From Dehalococcoidia bacterium (GTDB lineage: Bacteria > Chloroflexota > Dehalococcoidia > GIF9 > AB-539-J10): 34,401 nt of DNA. The stretch covers positions 1 through 34,401 of the forward strand of contig JACUUR010000005.1 of assembly GCA_014859205.1 (NCBI GenBank), written 5' to 3'. The notes under the pieces were generated by a model that had not been told where the DNA came from, did no database searches, and saw only the letters and a list, made by a program, of their open reading frames with translations. Shown here piece by piece: positions 19,542 to 28,637 of this stretch (position 1 is the stretch's first letter; the number at the start of each line of letters is the position of its first letter). The position numbers and the translations under genes are program-made.

Positions 19542-20588
19542 TCAGTCAACCTCTCGGGCCTCCGCCACCAGGGCCTCCAGAAAGTCCCTTTCGTCTACAG
19601 TGCGGACGATTTCTCCCTTCTTGAATATGGCACCCTTGCCCTTGCCACAGGCAATACCGACATCGGCGTCTCTGGCCTCGCCGGGGCCGTTGACCACGCA
19701 ACCCATGATGGCCACTTTGATGGGCTTACTCATGTTGTCCAGCTCCCTGCTGACGGCCTCGGCCAGAGCGATGATATCGACCTCAGCCCGGCCACAGGAA
19801 GGACAGCTTACCAGTGTCGGACCGCGCTGGCGAAGCCCCAGGCTCTTCAGGATCTCGTAAGCCACGAAGACCTCCTCGCAGGGATGGGCACTAAGGGATA
19901 CGCGTATGGTGTCTCCGATGCCCTGATGGAGAAGAATGCCGATGCCTACAGCGCTTCGGACGACTCCGGTGCGGGGAAGCCCGGCCTCAGTGATGCCCAG
20001 GTGCAGGGGATAAGGGATCCTGTCGGCGATCATCTGATATGCCTGAACGGTAGTGGGCACGTCGAAAGCTTTGAGCGAGACCTTGATCAAGCCGAAATCC
20101 AGGCTCTCCATGAGCTTTATCTGGTCCAAAGCCATGTTGACCATTCGCTCGGCCAGGCCGACCTCAGGGCAAAAACCTGCGGGCAGGCTGCCGGCATTGA
20201 CTCCTATACGGATGGGCGCCTCCCTCTCTCTGGCGGCGGCCACCACCGTCGCAATCTGCTCCCTGTCGCCCATGTTGCCCGGGTTGAGCCTCAGCGCATC
20301 GGCGCCTGACCTCAGGGCAGCCAGGGCCAGTCGGTGGTCGAAATGTATGTCGGCGATCAAAGGCAGGGAGACGCCTCTTCTTATGTGCGCCAGGCTCTCG
20401 GCAGCCTCGCTGTCGGGCACTGCTACCCGCACTATCTCACACCCGCAGTCTTCAAGTTGCTTGATCTGGTCTATGGTGACTGCAGCATCTCGTGTATCCG
20501 TCTTGGTCATGGACTGCACCGCTACGGGAGCGTGGCCTCCTACTGTGACCTTACCGATTCTCAAGGGTTGAGAGATACGGCGAGTCAC
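19542..20588 (-). CDS. ispG: 4-hydroxy-3-methylbut-2-enyl-diphosphate synthase
   Basis: GGHAPVAVQSMTKTDTRDAAVTIDQIKQLEDCGCEIVRVAVPD, SCPSCGRAEVDI, VAIMGCVVNGPGEARDADVGIACG. Confidence 0.97.
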   Translation of the reverse strand: MTRRISQPLRIGKVTVGGHAPVAVQSMTKTDTRDAAVTIDQIKQLEDCGCEIVRVAVPDSEAAESLAHIRRGVSLPLIADIHFDHRLALAALRSGADALRLNPGNMGDREQIATVVAAAREREAPIRIGVNAGSLPAGFCPEVGLAERMVNMALDQIKLMESLDFGLIKVSLKAFDVPTTVQAYQMIADRIPYPLHLGITEAGLPRTGVVRSAVGIGILLHQGIGDTIRVSLSAHPCEEVFVAYEILKSLGLRQRGPTLVSCPSCGRAEVDIIALAEAVSRELDNMSKPIKVAIMGCVVNGPGEARDADVGIACGKGKGAIFKKGEIVRTVDERDFLEALVAEAREVD

Positions 20589-21907
20589 AGTCCGAACTCC
20601 CCGCCTGTGATCAGACGACGGAGATCACTGAAGGTGACCAGAACGACAAGAGCGATCAGGAAGACGGTGCCTATGGTGTAAGCCAGGCGTAGCGCTCGCG
20701 GGGAGAGGCGTTTCCCCCGCCTGCCTCCCTCAATCAGGGCTACCAGCATGCCTCCACCATCCAGAGGTGGAACTGGAACGAGATTGAACATGCCCAGACC
20801 CAGGCTGATTATGCCGGCCATGAACAGTATGTAGCTGAAGCCGGACGCGCTCACTATCTCCACGGTTAACTGACCAGCGCCTATGGGCCCTATCAGAGCC
20901 AGGTCGGGCGACCTGATCATCAAAGGTATTGCCCTTACAATCATCACAGGCATGGAGACTATGAAGCCCGCCCCTTCATAGACGGCCCTCCACACGGGGA
21001 GCCGCTCTTGTCTGATATCTGTCCCGTCGACCCATCGCATCTCAACTCCGGCCACGGTCTCCGAACCGTCGTGAATCAGAGCTATTTCCTCTGTCTGGTC
21101 CGTCCCGCCCGCCGGAAGCACGACTATGCTCATCTGTTCACCTGCGGCAAGCGAACGCAGGACACCGGACATGCTCTGCGGGCTGTATACAAGCTGACCG
21201 TTGATACTGAGCACAGCGTCGCCGGGTCTGAGTCCCGCCTCATAGGCCGGGGAGCCTTGATCAACCTGACTTACGATGTTCCACCAGAGCAACAGCACGC
21301 CGATTATCCTCCGTTGCGCCTCAGGGCTGAACTTCGGCTCCAGCCGGACCTCTTCCTGCTGACCGTTCCTCTGCAGGAGCAGAGTTATCTCCCTTCCTTC
21401 TTCCACCGAATCCACTATGCTGTGAACGTCCGACCGCCTGTGAACGGGTTGCCCCTCTATTTCCAGGATTATGTCCCCGGCCTTAATGCCTGCTTCCTCG
21501 GCAGGATAGTCCTCTGTAACCTCGTGCACCATGAGGCCGTTGCCGGCAATGACCGAATAGGGCAGCGCGTTGAAGGCGCTGAGGAGGACAAAGGCCAGCA
21601 GGATGTTGGCCAACGGACCCGCAACATACACTCCTAGCCTGGTCCATGGTCCTTTGCCGGCCAGGCTGCGCGGTACCGTGGGGTCGTTTTCTCCTGCGGT
21701 CCTGACGAAGGCGCCAAAAGGTATGGCGTTCACCGAGTATATCGTCTGACCACGCCTGATGCCGAATAGCCGCGGCGGGATACCTATGCCGAACTCCTCC
21801 ACCTTCACCTTGGCCCGCCTGGCTGTGATGAAGTGCCCCAACTCGTGGAAGATGATCGCCACGAACAAGGCGAGAACGAATACGACAATCACCAGTGCGA
21901 CGTTCAT
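20585..21907 (-). CDS. rseP: RIP metalloprotease RseP/site-2 protease, two PDZ-like regions
   Basis: HELGHFITARRAKVKVEEFGIGIPPRLFG, PDZ-like AEEAGIKAGDIILEIEGQPV and AYEAGLRPGDAVLSINGQLV, C-terminal NLVPVPPLDGGG. Confidence 0.95.
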   Translation of the reverse strand: MNVALVIVVFVLALFVAIIFHELGHFITARRAKVKVEEFGIGIPPRLFGIRRGQTIYSVNAIPFGAFVRTAGENDPTVPRSLAGKGPWTRLGVYVAGPLANILLAFVLLSAFNALPYSVIAGNGLMVHEVTEDYPAEEAGIKAGDIILEIEGQPVHRRSDVHSIVDSVEEGREITLLLQRNGQQEEVRLEPKFSPEAQRRIIGVLLLWWNIVSQVDQGSPAYEAGLRPGDAVLSINGQLVYSPQSMSGVLRSLAAGEQMSIVVLPAGGTDQTEEIALIHDGSETVAGVEMRWVDGTDIRQERLPVWRAVYEGAGFIVSMPVMIVRAIPLMIRSPDLALIGPIGAGQLTVEIVSASGFSYILFMAGIISLGLGMFNLVPVPPLDGGGMLVALIEGGRRGKRLSPRALRLAYTIGTVFLIALVVLVTFSDLRRLITGGEFGL

Positions 21908-23082
21908 CCCTTGTTCCCTGGCTTGAGATCGTTCCGGCGCTCAGTTTGCCGACAACCACCGGGGGCAAGGCCTGCGGCGTAATCTCTGGCCCAGGCGTCG
22001 GCGGCCAGCACCTGCTCCAAGGAGGGCCGGTCGATGCTCCGGTGCTGGTCGAGCGTCCTCTCCACGATTTCGCCGATGCCGGTAAAACCTATTCCATGAT
22101 TGAGAAACATGTCCACGGCTACCTCATCTGCGGCGCAGAGCGCGGCCGGGTAGGTGCCTCCCCGCTCGCCGGCGCCCACCGCCAGCCTGAGGCAGGGAAA
22201 TCTGTCATGGTCAACGGGCTCGAAGGTAAGAGACTCGATCTTGCTCCAGTCCAGATGCGGCAGTTCAGGATTGGGCCACCTCCGGGGATAAGAGAGGGCA
22301 TATTGAATGGGCAGCCTCATATCAGGCCAGCTAAGCTGGGCCTTGGAGGAACCATCGGCAAACTCCACAATGGAATGAACAATCGATTGAGGATGCACCA
22401 GTATTCCAATACTAGCAAAGGGCAAGGAGAAAAGCCAATGAGCTTCGATGACCTCCAGTCCCTTGTTCATGAGCGTTGCCGAGTCTATGGTGACCTTCCT
22501 GCCCATCTTCCATACGGGGTGCTCAAGGGCCTGCTCAGGAGTTATCTCGCTCAATCTCGACTGCGGGTAGCCATAGAAGGGTCCTCCGGAGGCGGTGAGA
22601 AACAGCCTTGCTGCCCCGTCTTGTTCACCCTGCAGGCACTGCCAGACAGCACTGTGCTCACTATCAACGGGCAGGATCTGAGCCCCATGAAGGCTGGCTT
22701 CGCGCATGATGATCTCGCCCGCCATCACCAGTACCTCCTTGTTGGCCAGCGCGATCGTCTTGCCTGCTTTTGAAGCTGCCAGAGTGGGGCTGAGTCCGGC
22801 CTGCCCCGCAGTAGCCACAATAACGAGGTCGACATCGGGATGGCCGGCTATCTCTTCCGGAGACAGGAATTCCCCGCCGCAACGAGCTTCAGGCCTGGCT
22901 GCTGCAGAGAACATCCTGGGCCGGAATTCGTTGATCTGTTTATCCAGAAGCTGAACATTCCTGTTGGCCGCCAGGGCTACTACCTGTAGATCGTCGGGCC
23001 GGGCACGTATCACCTCCAGAGCCTGCCGCCCTATGGAGCCTGTCGAGCCCAGAACTGCTATTCGTCTCACGCTATCACCCAC
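21904..23082 (-). CDS. dxr: 1-deoxy-D-xylulose 5-phosphate reductoisomerase
   Basis: RRIAVLGSTGSIGRQALEVI, ALANKEVLVMAGEI, LPVDSEHSAVWQCL, MGRKVTIDSATLMNKGLEVIEAHWLF. Confidence 0.97.
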   Translation of the reverse strand: MGDSVRRIAVLGSTGSIGRQALEVIRARPDDLQVVALAANRNVQLLDKQINEFRPRMFSAAARPEARCGGEFLSPEEIAGHPDVDLVIVATAGQAGLSPTLAASKAGKTIALANKEVLVMAGEIIMREASLHGAQILPVDSEHSAVWQCLQGEQDGAARLFLTASGGPFYGYPQSRLSEITPEQALEHPVWKMGRKVTIDSATLMNKGLEVIEAHWLFSLPFASIGILVHPQSIVHSIVEFADGSSKAQLSWPDMRLPIQYALSYPRRWPNPELPHLDWSKIESLTFEPVDHDRFPCLRLAVGAGERGGTYPAALCAADEVAVDMFLNHGIGFTGIGEIVERTLDQHRSIDRPSLEQVLAADAWARDYAAGLAPGGCRQTERRNDLKPGNKG

Positions 23083-23888
23083 AGTATATAATAGTAGGCC
23101 ACCGGCCCCACGAATATGAGGCTGTCGAATCGGTCCAGGATGCCTCCGTGTCCCGGCAGCAGACTGCCTGATTGCTTCACCGCCGTATTGCGCTTGAGCA
23201 GGGATTCAACCAGATCACCGAGCTGGGCAAAGACGCCGACTAGAAGTCCGAGCGGTATGATCTGCCAGTATTCAAAACTGAGAGGCGATATGAGGTTAAG
23301 AACCGTGGCCATTATCACAGCGGCCAGGACCGCGCTTGCCAGTCCTCCTAATGCGCCCTCCCGGGTCTTGCCCGGGCTTGTGCCGGGGGCCAGTTTGTGC
23401 TTACCCCAGGCCCTGCCGATGAAGTAGGCGCCCGTATCGTTGGCGAATGTCGTCAGCATGGCCAGGTAGACCCAGCTTCGGCCGGCCTCGAACGGCTGCA
23501 GGCCACGCAAGCTCAGCCAGTAACTGAGCATCCAGCCTACGTATAGCGCACCAGCTATTGCCCATACCCAGTCCTGGAACGCTCGTTCCCTTGCCGGGCT
23601 CCGTAACAGCATGAGCAACGAAATGAGCAAGGTGGCAGTGACAATCAGGGGCAGGACATGAGGGCTTCTATCGTGATAATGAGGGGTCAGGACCAGCGCC
23701 AGCGCCCAGGCCAGCCCGAGGTACAGGAGAGGCTCCCGCCTGTCAAAGCCAGCCATGCGGCAGAGCTCGTAGGTGCCGGCCAATGCTGCCGCGCTTATCA
23801 GAACGGTGAACCAGGGACTACCAAACCAGATGGCGAGAACGACGACGGGCATGCCCACAGCGGCAGTGAGAACCCTGTGCTTGAGCAT
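23067..23888 (-). CDS. cdsA: Phosphatidate cytidylyltransferase
   Basis: Multi-TM protein with terminal signature GDLVESLLKRNTAVKQSGSLLPGHGGILDRFDSLIF. Confidence 0.95.
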   Translation of the reverse strand: MLKHRVLTAAVGMPVVVLAIWFGSPWFTVLISAAALAGTYELCRMAGFDRREPLLYLGLAWALALVLTPHYHDRSPHVLPLIVTATLLISLLMLLRSPARERAFQDWVWAIAGALYVGWMLSYWLSLRGLQPFEAGRSWVYLAMLTTFANDTGAYFIGRAWGKHKLAPGTSPGKTREGALGGLASAVLAAVIMATVLNLISPLSFEYWQIIPLGLLVGVFAQLGDLVESLLKRNTAVKQSGSLLPGHGGILDRFDSLIFVGPVAYYYILWVIA

Positions 23889-24024
23889 GACCGTATTTTA
23901 GCAGCTTTTGGAGCCACCGGGGCTGACCCGTTCTGCGATGCCCGGGCAGCGACTGCGAGCGTTCGGGAACGCCGCGAGCCAAGACTGATTGCCCGGGAAG
24001 GCCCACAGCGACAAGGCTGCTGCA

Positions 24025-24471
24025 CTAAGCACCGGCAGTGGATCTTCCGGGCACGCCCTTGAACACCTCTCTGGCTGCCAGGCCGATGGCAGCAAGAAAG
24101 ACTATCAGCAGGACTATCGCCAGCACCCAGGGAAAACCCCCGATGGGTTCGGTCAAGGCGGCGGTTGCTCCGTTAACCACGCCCATGCCGATGAAAGTAG
24201 CCCACCATGCCCATCTTTGGGCCTTCCTCAGGCCGTAGTGGATGATGGCCACTAACAGGATTCCGGCGCTAAACAGGAGCGTTCCGGTGAGTCTCACAAA
24301 GACGGTTGTCAGCGTCGCTAGATCGGGGTTGTCATCGATAGCCTGCATAGCGCTTTCACCCAGGAAGTCCACATGGTAGGGCATCAGGGCGCCTCTGGCG
24401 ACATAGACAGCGCCTAAGACAACGGCGAACAGCGCCACAATGATAAGGATTGTCGAAGTCAATCTGAGCAT
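24025..24471 (-). CDS. Small integral membrane protein of unknown function (about 4 TM helices)
   Basis: 148-aa hydrophobic ORF with strong SD (AGAAGGAGGTCCCCT) before its ATG, co-directional with neighbours. Confidence 0.65.
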   Translation of the reverse strand: MLRLTSTILIIVALFAVVLGAVYVARGALMPYHVDFLGESAMQAIDDNPDLATLTTVFVRLTGTLLFSAGILLVAIIHYGLRKAQRWAWWATFIGMGVVNGATAALTEPIGGFPWVLAIVLLIVFLAAIGLAAREVFKGVPGRSTAGA

Positions 24472-24636
24472 AGGGGACCTCCTTCTAACACGTATTCGGA
24501 GTAGACCTCAGTTCTCTGCCAGGAATCGAGGCACGGTGCGATTTCGCTGTTGTGTTGAGGACGGACATTCGTCCGGCGGCTTGGTTGTATGTCGGCGGGC
24601 CGGCGCGGGTCACCTGGCGGCCGGCGCGGAGGCGAA

Positions 24637-25194
24637 CTATATCTCCTGTATCTCCCTTTCCTTGCTGTTGCCCAGTTCATCCACCCTCTCCACCGAGGCC
24701 TCTGTAAGCTGGTCGATCTTTTTAGCATTGTGCTTGAGTTCGTCCTCAGATATCTCCTTGTTCCTCTCCATCTCTCTCAGCTTGTCAATGCCGTCTCTTC
24801 TGATATTGCGTATGGCGATCCGCCGTTCCTCCACCTTTCTAGATACCACCTTGACCAGCTCCTTGCGTCGTTCCTCGCTCAGGGGCGGGATGACGACACG
24901 GATGATATTGCCATCGTTAGAGGGGTTAAGGCCGATGTCGGCTGTCAGTATTGCCCTCTCAATGTCACGTAGCGATGTACGGTCCCAGGGCTGGATTACG
25001 ATCAGATTGGCCTCGGGTATGGACATAGTTGCCAGTTGATGGAGGGGTATGGAAGTGCCTTGATAATCGACGATGATGTTGTCCAGCAGGGCTGGGGTGG
25101 CGCGTCCGGCCCGTATACCGGCCAGCTCCTTGGCCAGCCCCTCCACGGCCTTCTGCATCCTGGAGTTCAGTTCCGTGAGTAGTTCAGCCACCAT
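24637..25194 (-). CDS. frr: Ribosome recycling factor
   Basis: LAGIRAGRATPALLDNIIVDYQGTSIPLHQLATMSIPEANLIVIQPWD, PPLSEERRKELVKVV. Confidence 0.97.
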   Translation of the reverse strand: MVAELLTELNSRMQKAVEGLAKELAGIRAGRATPALLDNIIVDYQGTSIPLHQLATMSIPEANLIVIQPWDRTSLRDIERAILTADIGLNPSNDGNIIRVVIPPLSEERRKELVKVVSRKVEERRIAIRNIRRDGIDKLREMERNKEISEDELKHNAKKIDQLTEASVERVDELGNSKEREIQEI

Positions 25195-25197
25195 GGC

Positions 25198-25707
25198 TCA
25201 GTGATCAACACCAAGCTCGAACCTGGCAAATCTGCGTACTCTTATGTTCTCGCCTACTTTGGCGACCACTTCGGAGATAACCTCCTGCACCGTCTTACCG
25301 GGGTCCTTGATGAAAGGCTGATTGAGAAGACAGGCTACCTGCGGGTCTACCTGCGTTTCGGGGGGTATATCCTGGTCGCTGACGAACCTCGGAGATGCCG
25401 CAGCTACCTGCATGGCCAGGTTGTGAGCCAGCTCTTCGAATTCATCGGTGTGGGCGGCAAAATCGGTCTCACAGTTCAGCTCTACCAGCGCTCCGATGCG
25501 CTTAGTGTGATGAATGTAGGCTTTGATCAGGCCTTCGCCGGCCGCCATGTTCTTCTTCGTCTCGGCAATCGCCAGCCCGCGCTGTCTCAGCAACTCGACT
25601 GCCTTCTCCATGTCGCAGCTTACCTCTAATAGGGCCCTATTGCAGTCCAGAACGCCTGCATTGGTTCTGATTCGTAACTCCTTCACTGCTTCAACCGGGA
25701 TCTTCAT
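25198..25707 (-). CDS. tsf: Elongation factor Ts (short form)
   Basis: VKELRIRTNAGVLDCNRALLEVSCDMEKAVELLRQRGLA and LVELNCETDFAAHTDEF. Confidence 0.95.
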   Translation of the reverse strand: MKIPVEAVKELRIRTNAGVLDCNRALLEVSCDMEKAVELLRQRGLAIAETKKNMAAGEGLIKAYIHHTKRIGALVELNCETDFAAHTDEFEELAHNLAMQVAAASPRFVSDQDIPPETQVDPQVACLLNQPFIKDPGKTVQEVISEVVAKVGENIRVRRFARFELGVDH

Positions 25708-26522
25708 GTAGATGCAATCTCTCCTTCCAGTTTGTCTGGCTCCTCCGGCTCGAAAGTATAGGAACCCAGTATCTCCACGGCGTCCTCGCGTCCTTCTTCG
25801 ACGACTGACTTGGCGGCTGCCGCCTCTCCGGAGAATGCTTCGGCTCTGCCTTCTATGACGGCATCCGCTATCTTGCTGCAGATCAGCCTAATCGTCTTCA
25901 CTGCGTCGTCATTAGCGGGAATGGGATAGTCGATGCCGTCAGGATTGCAGTTAGTATCCACGATGGAGATCACCGGTATGCCCAGCCTCTTCGCTTCAGT
26001 GAGGGCAATCTTATCCTTAATCGGGTCAGCGATGAAGAGTGCCTTGGGCAGAGTGGTCATCTCCTTGAATCCTCCCATCTGAGTGTTCAGATGTGTGATC
26101 TCCTTTTCTATCTTCACCCGTTCCTTCTTGGGCAGGGAGTCAAGCTCACCTTTATCTCTGCTGTTCTCCAGGCGGACAAGGTGGTCGATCCGGGCCTGTA
26201 TTATGGCGAAGTTGGTCAGCATACCGCCCAGCCATCTCTGGTTGACGTAGCTCATGCCGCACCTGGTGGCCTCCTCTTCTATGGTCTGCTGAGCCTGTTT
26301 CTTGGTGCCGACAAAGAGAATGCTCTGCCCTCGAGCTGCCAGATCCTGCACGTAAGCGCGGGCCTTCTCCATCATGACAACCGTCTGCTCCAGATCGATG
26401 ATGTGTATGCCGTTGCGCTCGGTGAAAATGTACTTCTTTGACTTGGGGTGCCAGTAGCTGGTGTGGTGGCCGAAGTGCGCACCTGCCTCCAGCAGCTGCT
26501 TTAACAAAGCATTATCTATCAT
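25704..26522 (-). CDS. rpsB: 30S ribosomal protein S2
   Basis: LLEAGAHFGHHTSYWHPKSKKYIFTERNGIHIIDLEQTV and VNQRWLGGMLTNFAII. Confidence 0.97.
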   Translation of the reverse strand: MIDNALLKQLLEAGAHFGHHTSYWHPKSKKYIFTERNGIHIIDLEQTVVMMEKARAYVQDLAARGQSILFVGTKKQAQQTIEEEATRCGMSYVNQRWLGGMLTNFAIIQARIDHLVRLENSRDKGELDSLPKKERVKIEKEITHLNTQMGGFKEMTTLPKALFIADPIKDKIALTEAKRLGIPVISIVDTNCNPDGIDYPIPANDDAVKTIRLICSKIADAVIEGRAEAFSGEAAAAKSVVEEGREDAVEILGSYTFEPEEPDKLEGEIAST

Positions 26523-26619
26523 TCATCACCTACAATATCACTCCGATCTCGACGGGCAAAACTGGTATAATGTAGCATACTTGATCTGGGCAGTGCAACA
26601 GGCTTCAACTGACCTCTGG

Positions 26620-26648
26620 TTGACAGGCGATCCGCCTTTATCTATACT
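26620..26648 (+). promoter_or_regulatory. Near-consensus sigma70-type promoter for the tRNA-tuf operon
   Basis: TTGACA (26620-26625), 17-nt spacer, TATACT (26643-26648), 27 nt before the first tRNA. Confidence 0.75.
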
Positions 26649-26675
26649 ATTGGGCTTAATTCGTCGCTGTGAGTC

Positions 26676-26748
26676 GCCCGAGTGGCGCAATGGTAGCGCA
26701 ACCGACTTGTAATCGGTAGGTTGGTGGGTTCGAATCCCCTCTCGGGCT
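26676..26748 (+). tRNA. tRNA-Thr(TGT), CCA not encoded
   Basis: Acceptor GCCCGAG/CTCGGGC; anticodon arm ACCGA-CTTGTAA-TCGGT; T-loop TTCGAAT. Confidence 0.95.
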
Positions 26749-26784
26749 AGGTTTTCGGAATATTTTGTGATAATATTGTACCGA

Positions 26785-26869
26785 GGAGGGGTGCCGGAGT
26801 GGTTAATCGGAGCAGACTGTAAATCTGCCGCCCTTATGGGCTGCGTAGGTTCGAATCCTACCCCCTCCA
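26785..26869 (+). tRNA. tRNA-Tyr(GTA), long variable arm, CCA not encoded
   Basis: Acceptor GGAGGGG/CCCCTCC; anticodon arm GCAGA-CTGTAAA-TCTGC; class II variable arm; TTCGAAT. Confidence 0.95.
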
Positions 26870-26885
26870 GTACGAGGGACAGCAG

Positions 26886-26958
26886 GCCCACATAGCTCAG
26901 TAGGTAGAGCACGTTCTTGGTAAGAACGGGGTCACCAGTTCGAATCTGGTTGTGGGCT
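26886..26958 (+). tRNA. tRNA-Thr(GGT), CCA not encoded
   Basis: Acceptor GCCCACA/TGTGGGC; anticodon arm CGTTC-TTGGTAA-GAACG; TTCGAAT. Confidence 0.95.
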
Positions 26959-26981
26959 TTGAGATATAAGGAGGTTAAGAG

Positions 26982-28184
26982 ATGGCCAAAAAGACGTTTG
27001 AGCGCAGCAAGGAACATATCAACGTGGGCACCATTGGACACGTTGATCATGGGAAGACAACACTGACCGCGGCTATCACCCAGGTATTGTCCAGACAGGG
27101 CCTCACAGAGTTTCGAACTTTTGATTCGATCGACAATGCGCCTGAGGAAAAGGCACGCGGGTTGACGATTGCCATTTCGCATATCGAGTATGAGACTGAG
27201 AAGCGGCACTATTGTCATGTCGACTGCCCCGGGCACGCTGACTACATCAAGAACATGATAACCGGAGCTGCTCAGATGGATGGAGCCATTCTGGTGGTTG
27301 CTGCCGATGACGGCCCCATGCCGCAGACCAGGGAGCACATCCTGCTGGCCCGGCAGGTGGAAGTGCCCCGCATAATCGTGGCTCTCAATAAGGTGGATTT
27401 GGTGGATGATCCGGAACTGCTGGACCTGGTGGAGATGGAGGTCAGGGACCTGCTTACGAGGTATGAGTTTCCGGGTGAGGAGCTTCCCGTCGTTAGGGTG
27501 AGCGCTTTCAAGGCGCTGGAGTGTGGTTGTGGCAAGAGGGACTGTGAATGGTGTGGAAAGATAATGAACCTGATGGATGCGGTAGATGCGTATATACCCC
27601 TGCCTCAGAGAGAAAAGGACAAGCCTTTCTTGATGCCGATCGAAGATGTGTTCAGCATCAAGGGGCGCGGGACTGTGCCAACGGGCCGGGTGGAACGAGG
27701 GGTTATCAGGGCCGGAGATGAGGTAGAGATAGTAGGGCTGAAGGAGACAAGGAAGGTGGTGGCGGTCAGCCTTGAGATGTTCCATAAGACGATGCAGGAG
27801 GCAGAAGCCGGCGATGCCGTGGGCGTTCTACTGCGGGGCATCGATCGTGATGAGATAGAGCGAGGACAGGTGCTGGCCAAACCAGGCACGGTCAAACCCC
27901 ATACGGAGGCTGACGTCGAAGTGTATATTCTGACCAAGGAGGAAGGCGGCAGACACACTCCCTTCTTCAATGGATATAAGCCGCAGTTCTATATCAGGAC
28001 TCTGGACGTTACGGGCGAGATAAGCCTTCCTGAGGGTGTGGAGATGGCTATGCCCGGCGACAGCCTGAACCATATGAAGATCAAGACGGTCTACCCGGTG
28101 GCCATGGAAGAGGGATTGCGCTTTGCCATCAGGGAGGGAGGAAGGACGGTCGGTGCGGGCGTGATCACCAAGGTTATCGCATAG
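26982..28184 (+). CDS. tuf: Elongation factor Tu
   Basis: [68 protein letters not shown]. Confidence 0.97.
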   Translation: MAKKTFERSKEHINVGTIGHVDHGKTTLTAAITQVLSRQGLTEFRTFDSIDNAPEEKARGLTIAISHIEYETEKRHYCHVDCPGHADYIKNMITGAAQMDGAILVVAADDGPMPQTREHILLARQVEVPRIIVALNKVDLVDDPELLDLVEMEVRDLLTRYEFPGEELPVVRVSAFKALECGCGKRDCEWCGKIMNLMDAVDAYIPLPQREKDKPFLMPIEDVFSIKGRGTVPTGRVERGVIRAGDEVEIVGLKETRKVVAVSLEMFHKTMQEAEAGDAVGVLLRGIDRDEIERGQVLAKPGTVKPHTEADVEVYILTKEEGGRHTPFFNGYKPQFYIRTLDVTGEISLPEGVEMAMPGDSLNHMKIKTVYPVAMEEGLRFAIREGGRTVGAGVITKVIA

Positions 28185-28220
28185 ACATTCCGGGTGATAT
28201 CTTCCGACCTGTAGGTAGAA

Positions 28221-28391
28221 GTGGCTAAGAAGAAGGGCGATTTACGTGTGATTATCCATCTGGCTTGCGGCCAATGCCAGCGGAGAACATATACCAGCAC
28301 GAAGAACAAGAAGAATGATCCGCAGCGGCTGGAGTTGAGCAAGTATTGTCCTCACTGCCGTAGCTATGTGGTTCATCGCGAAACGAAGTAA
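28221..28391 (+). CDS. rpmG: 50S ribosomal protein L33 (GTG start), 56 aa
   Basis: Translated by eye: [56 protein letters not shown]; two zinc CxxC motifs; lies between tuf and secE. Below the ORF-track length cutoff. Confidence 0.93.
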   Translation: MAKKKGDLRVIIHLACGQCQRRTYTSTKNKKNDPQRLELSKYCPHCRSYVVHRETK

Positions 28392-28394
28392 CTC

Positions 28395-28631
28395 ATGACT
28401 AGTCATATCAGGAAGGCGTCAGATGCCAGATCTGCCCCAGCCAAGAAGTCAAGGTTCAGCTTCTTCGCCGAGGTAGTGCCTGAGCTGCGCAAGGCGCACT
28501 GGCCAAGTAGACAGGAAGCTTTGAGGCTCAGTGTGCTGGTCTTAATCGTGTGTGCCACTGTGGGAGCTATACTGGGTGCTTTAGACTATGGGTTCTTCCG
28601 GCTGTTTGCCGATCTGCTTCTAGGTGGTTAG
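28395..28631 (+). CDS. secE: Preprotein translocase subunit SecE
   Basis: FFAEVVPELRKAHWPSRQEALRLSVLVLIVCATVGAILGALDYGFFRLF; followed by nusG. Confidence 0.92.
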   Translation: MTSHIRKASDARSAPAKKSRFSFFAEVVPELRKAHWPSRQEALRLSVLVLIVCATVGAILGALDYGFFRLFADLLLGG

Positions 28632-28637
28632 CAGCCA

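Noticed and set aside
19482-20309. 275-aa + strand ORF opposite ispG
   Set aside because: Shadow of a confidently identified gene; no family resemblance.
21895-22773. 292-aa + strand ORF opposite dxr
   Set aside because: Shadow of dxr codon structure; no domain.
23935-24000. Palindromic GCGTTCGGGAACGC and repeated GCCCGGG upstream of cdsA
   Set aside because: Short palindromes expected by chance in GC-rich spacer; no T-tract to call a terminator.
24540-24632. Direct repeat GGCCGGCGCGG and CGGAC-ATTC-GTCCG hairpin between frr and the membrane ORF
   Set aside because: Short, GC-rich, two copies only; no evidence of a mobile element or terminator T-run.
26538-27785. 415-aa - strand ORF spanning the tRNA cluster and half of tuf
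   Set aside because: Antisense to three tRNAs and EF-Tu. The segment EGVGFEPTQPIRAADLQSAPINHSGTP is the sort of peptide produced by translating the antisense strand of tRNA genes.
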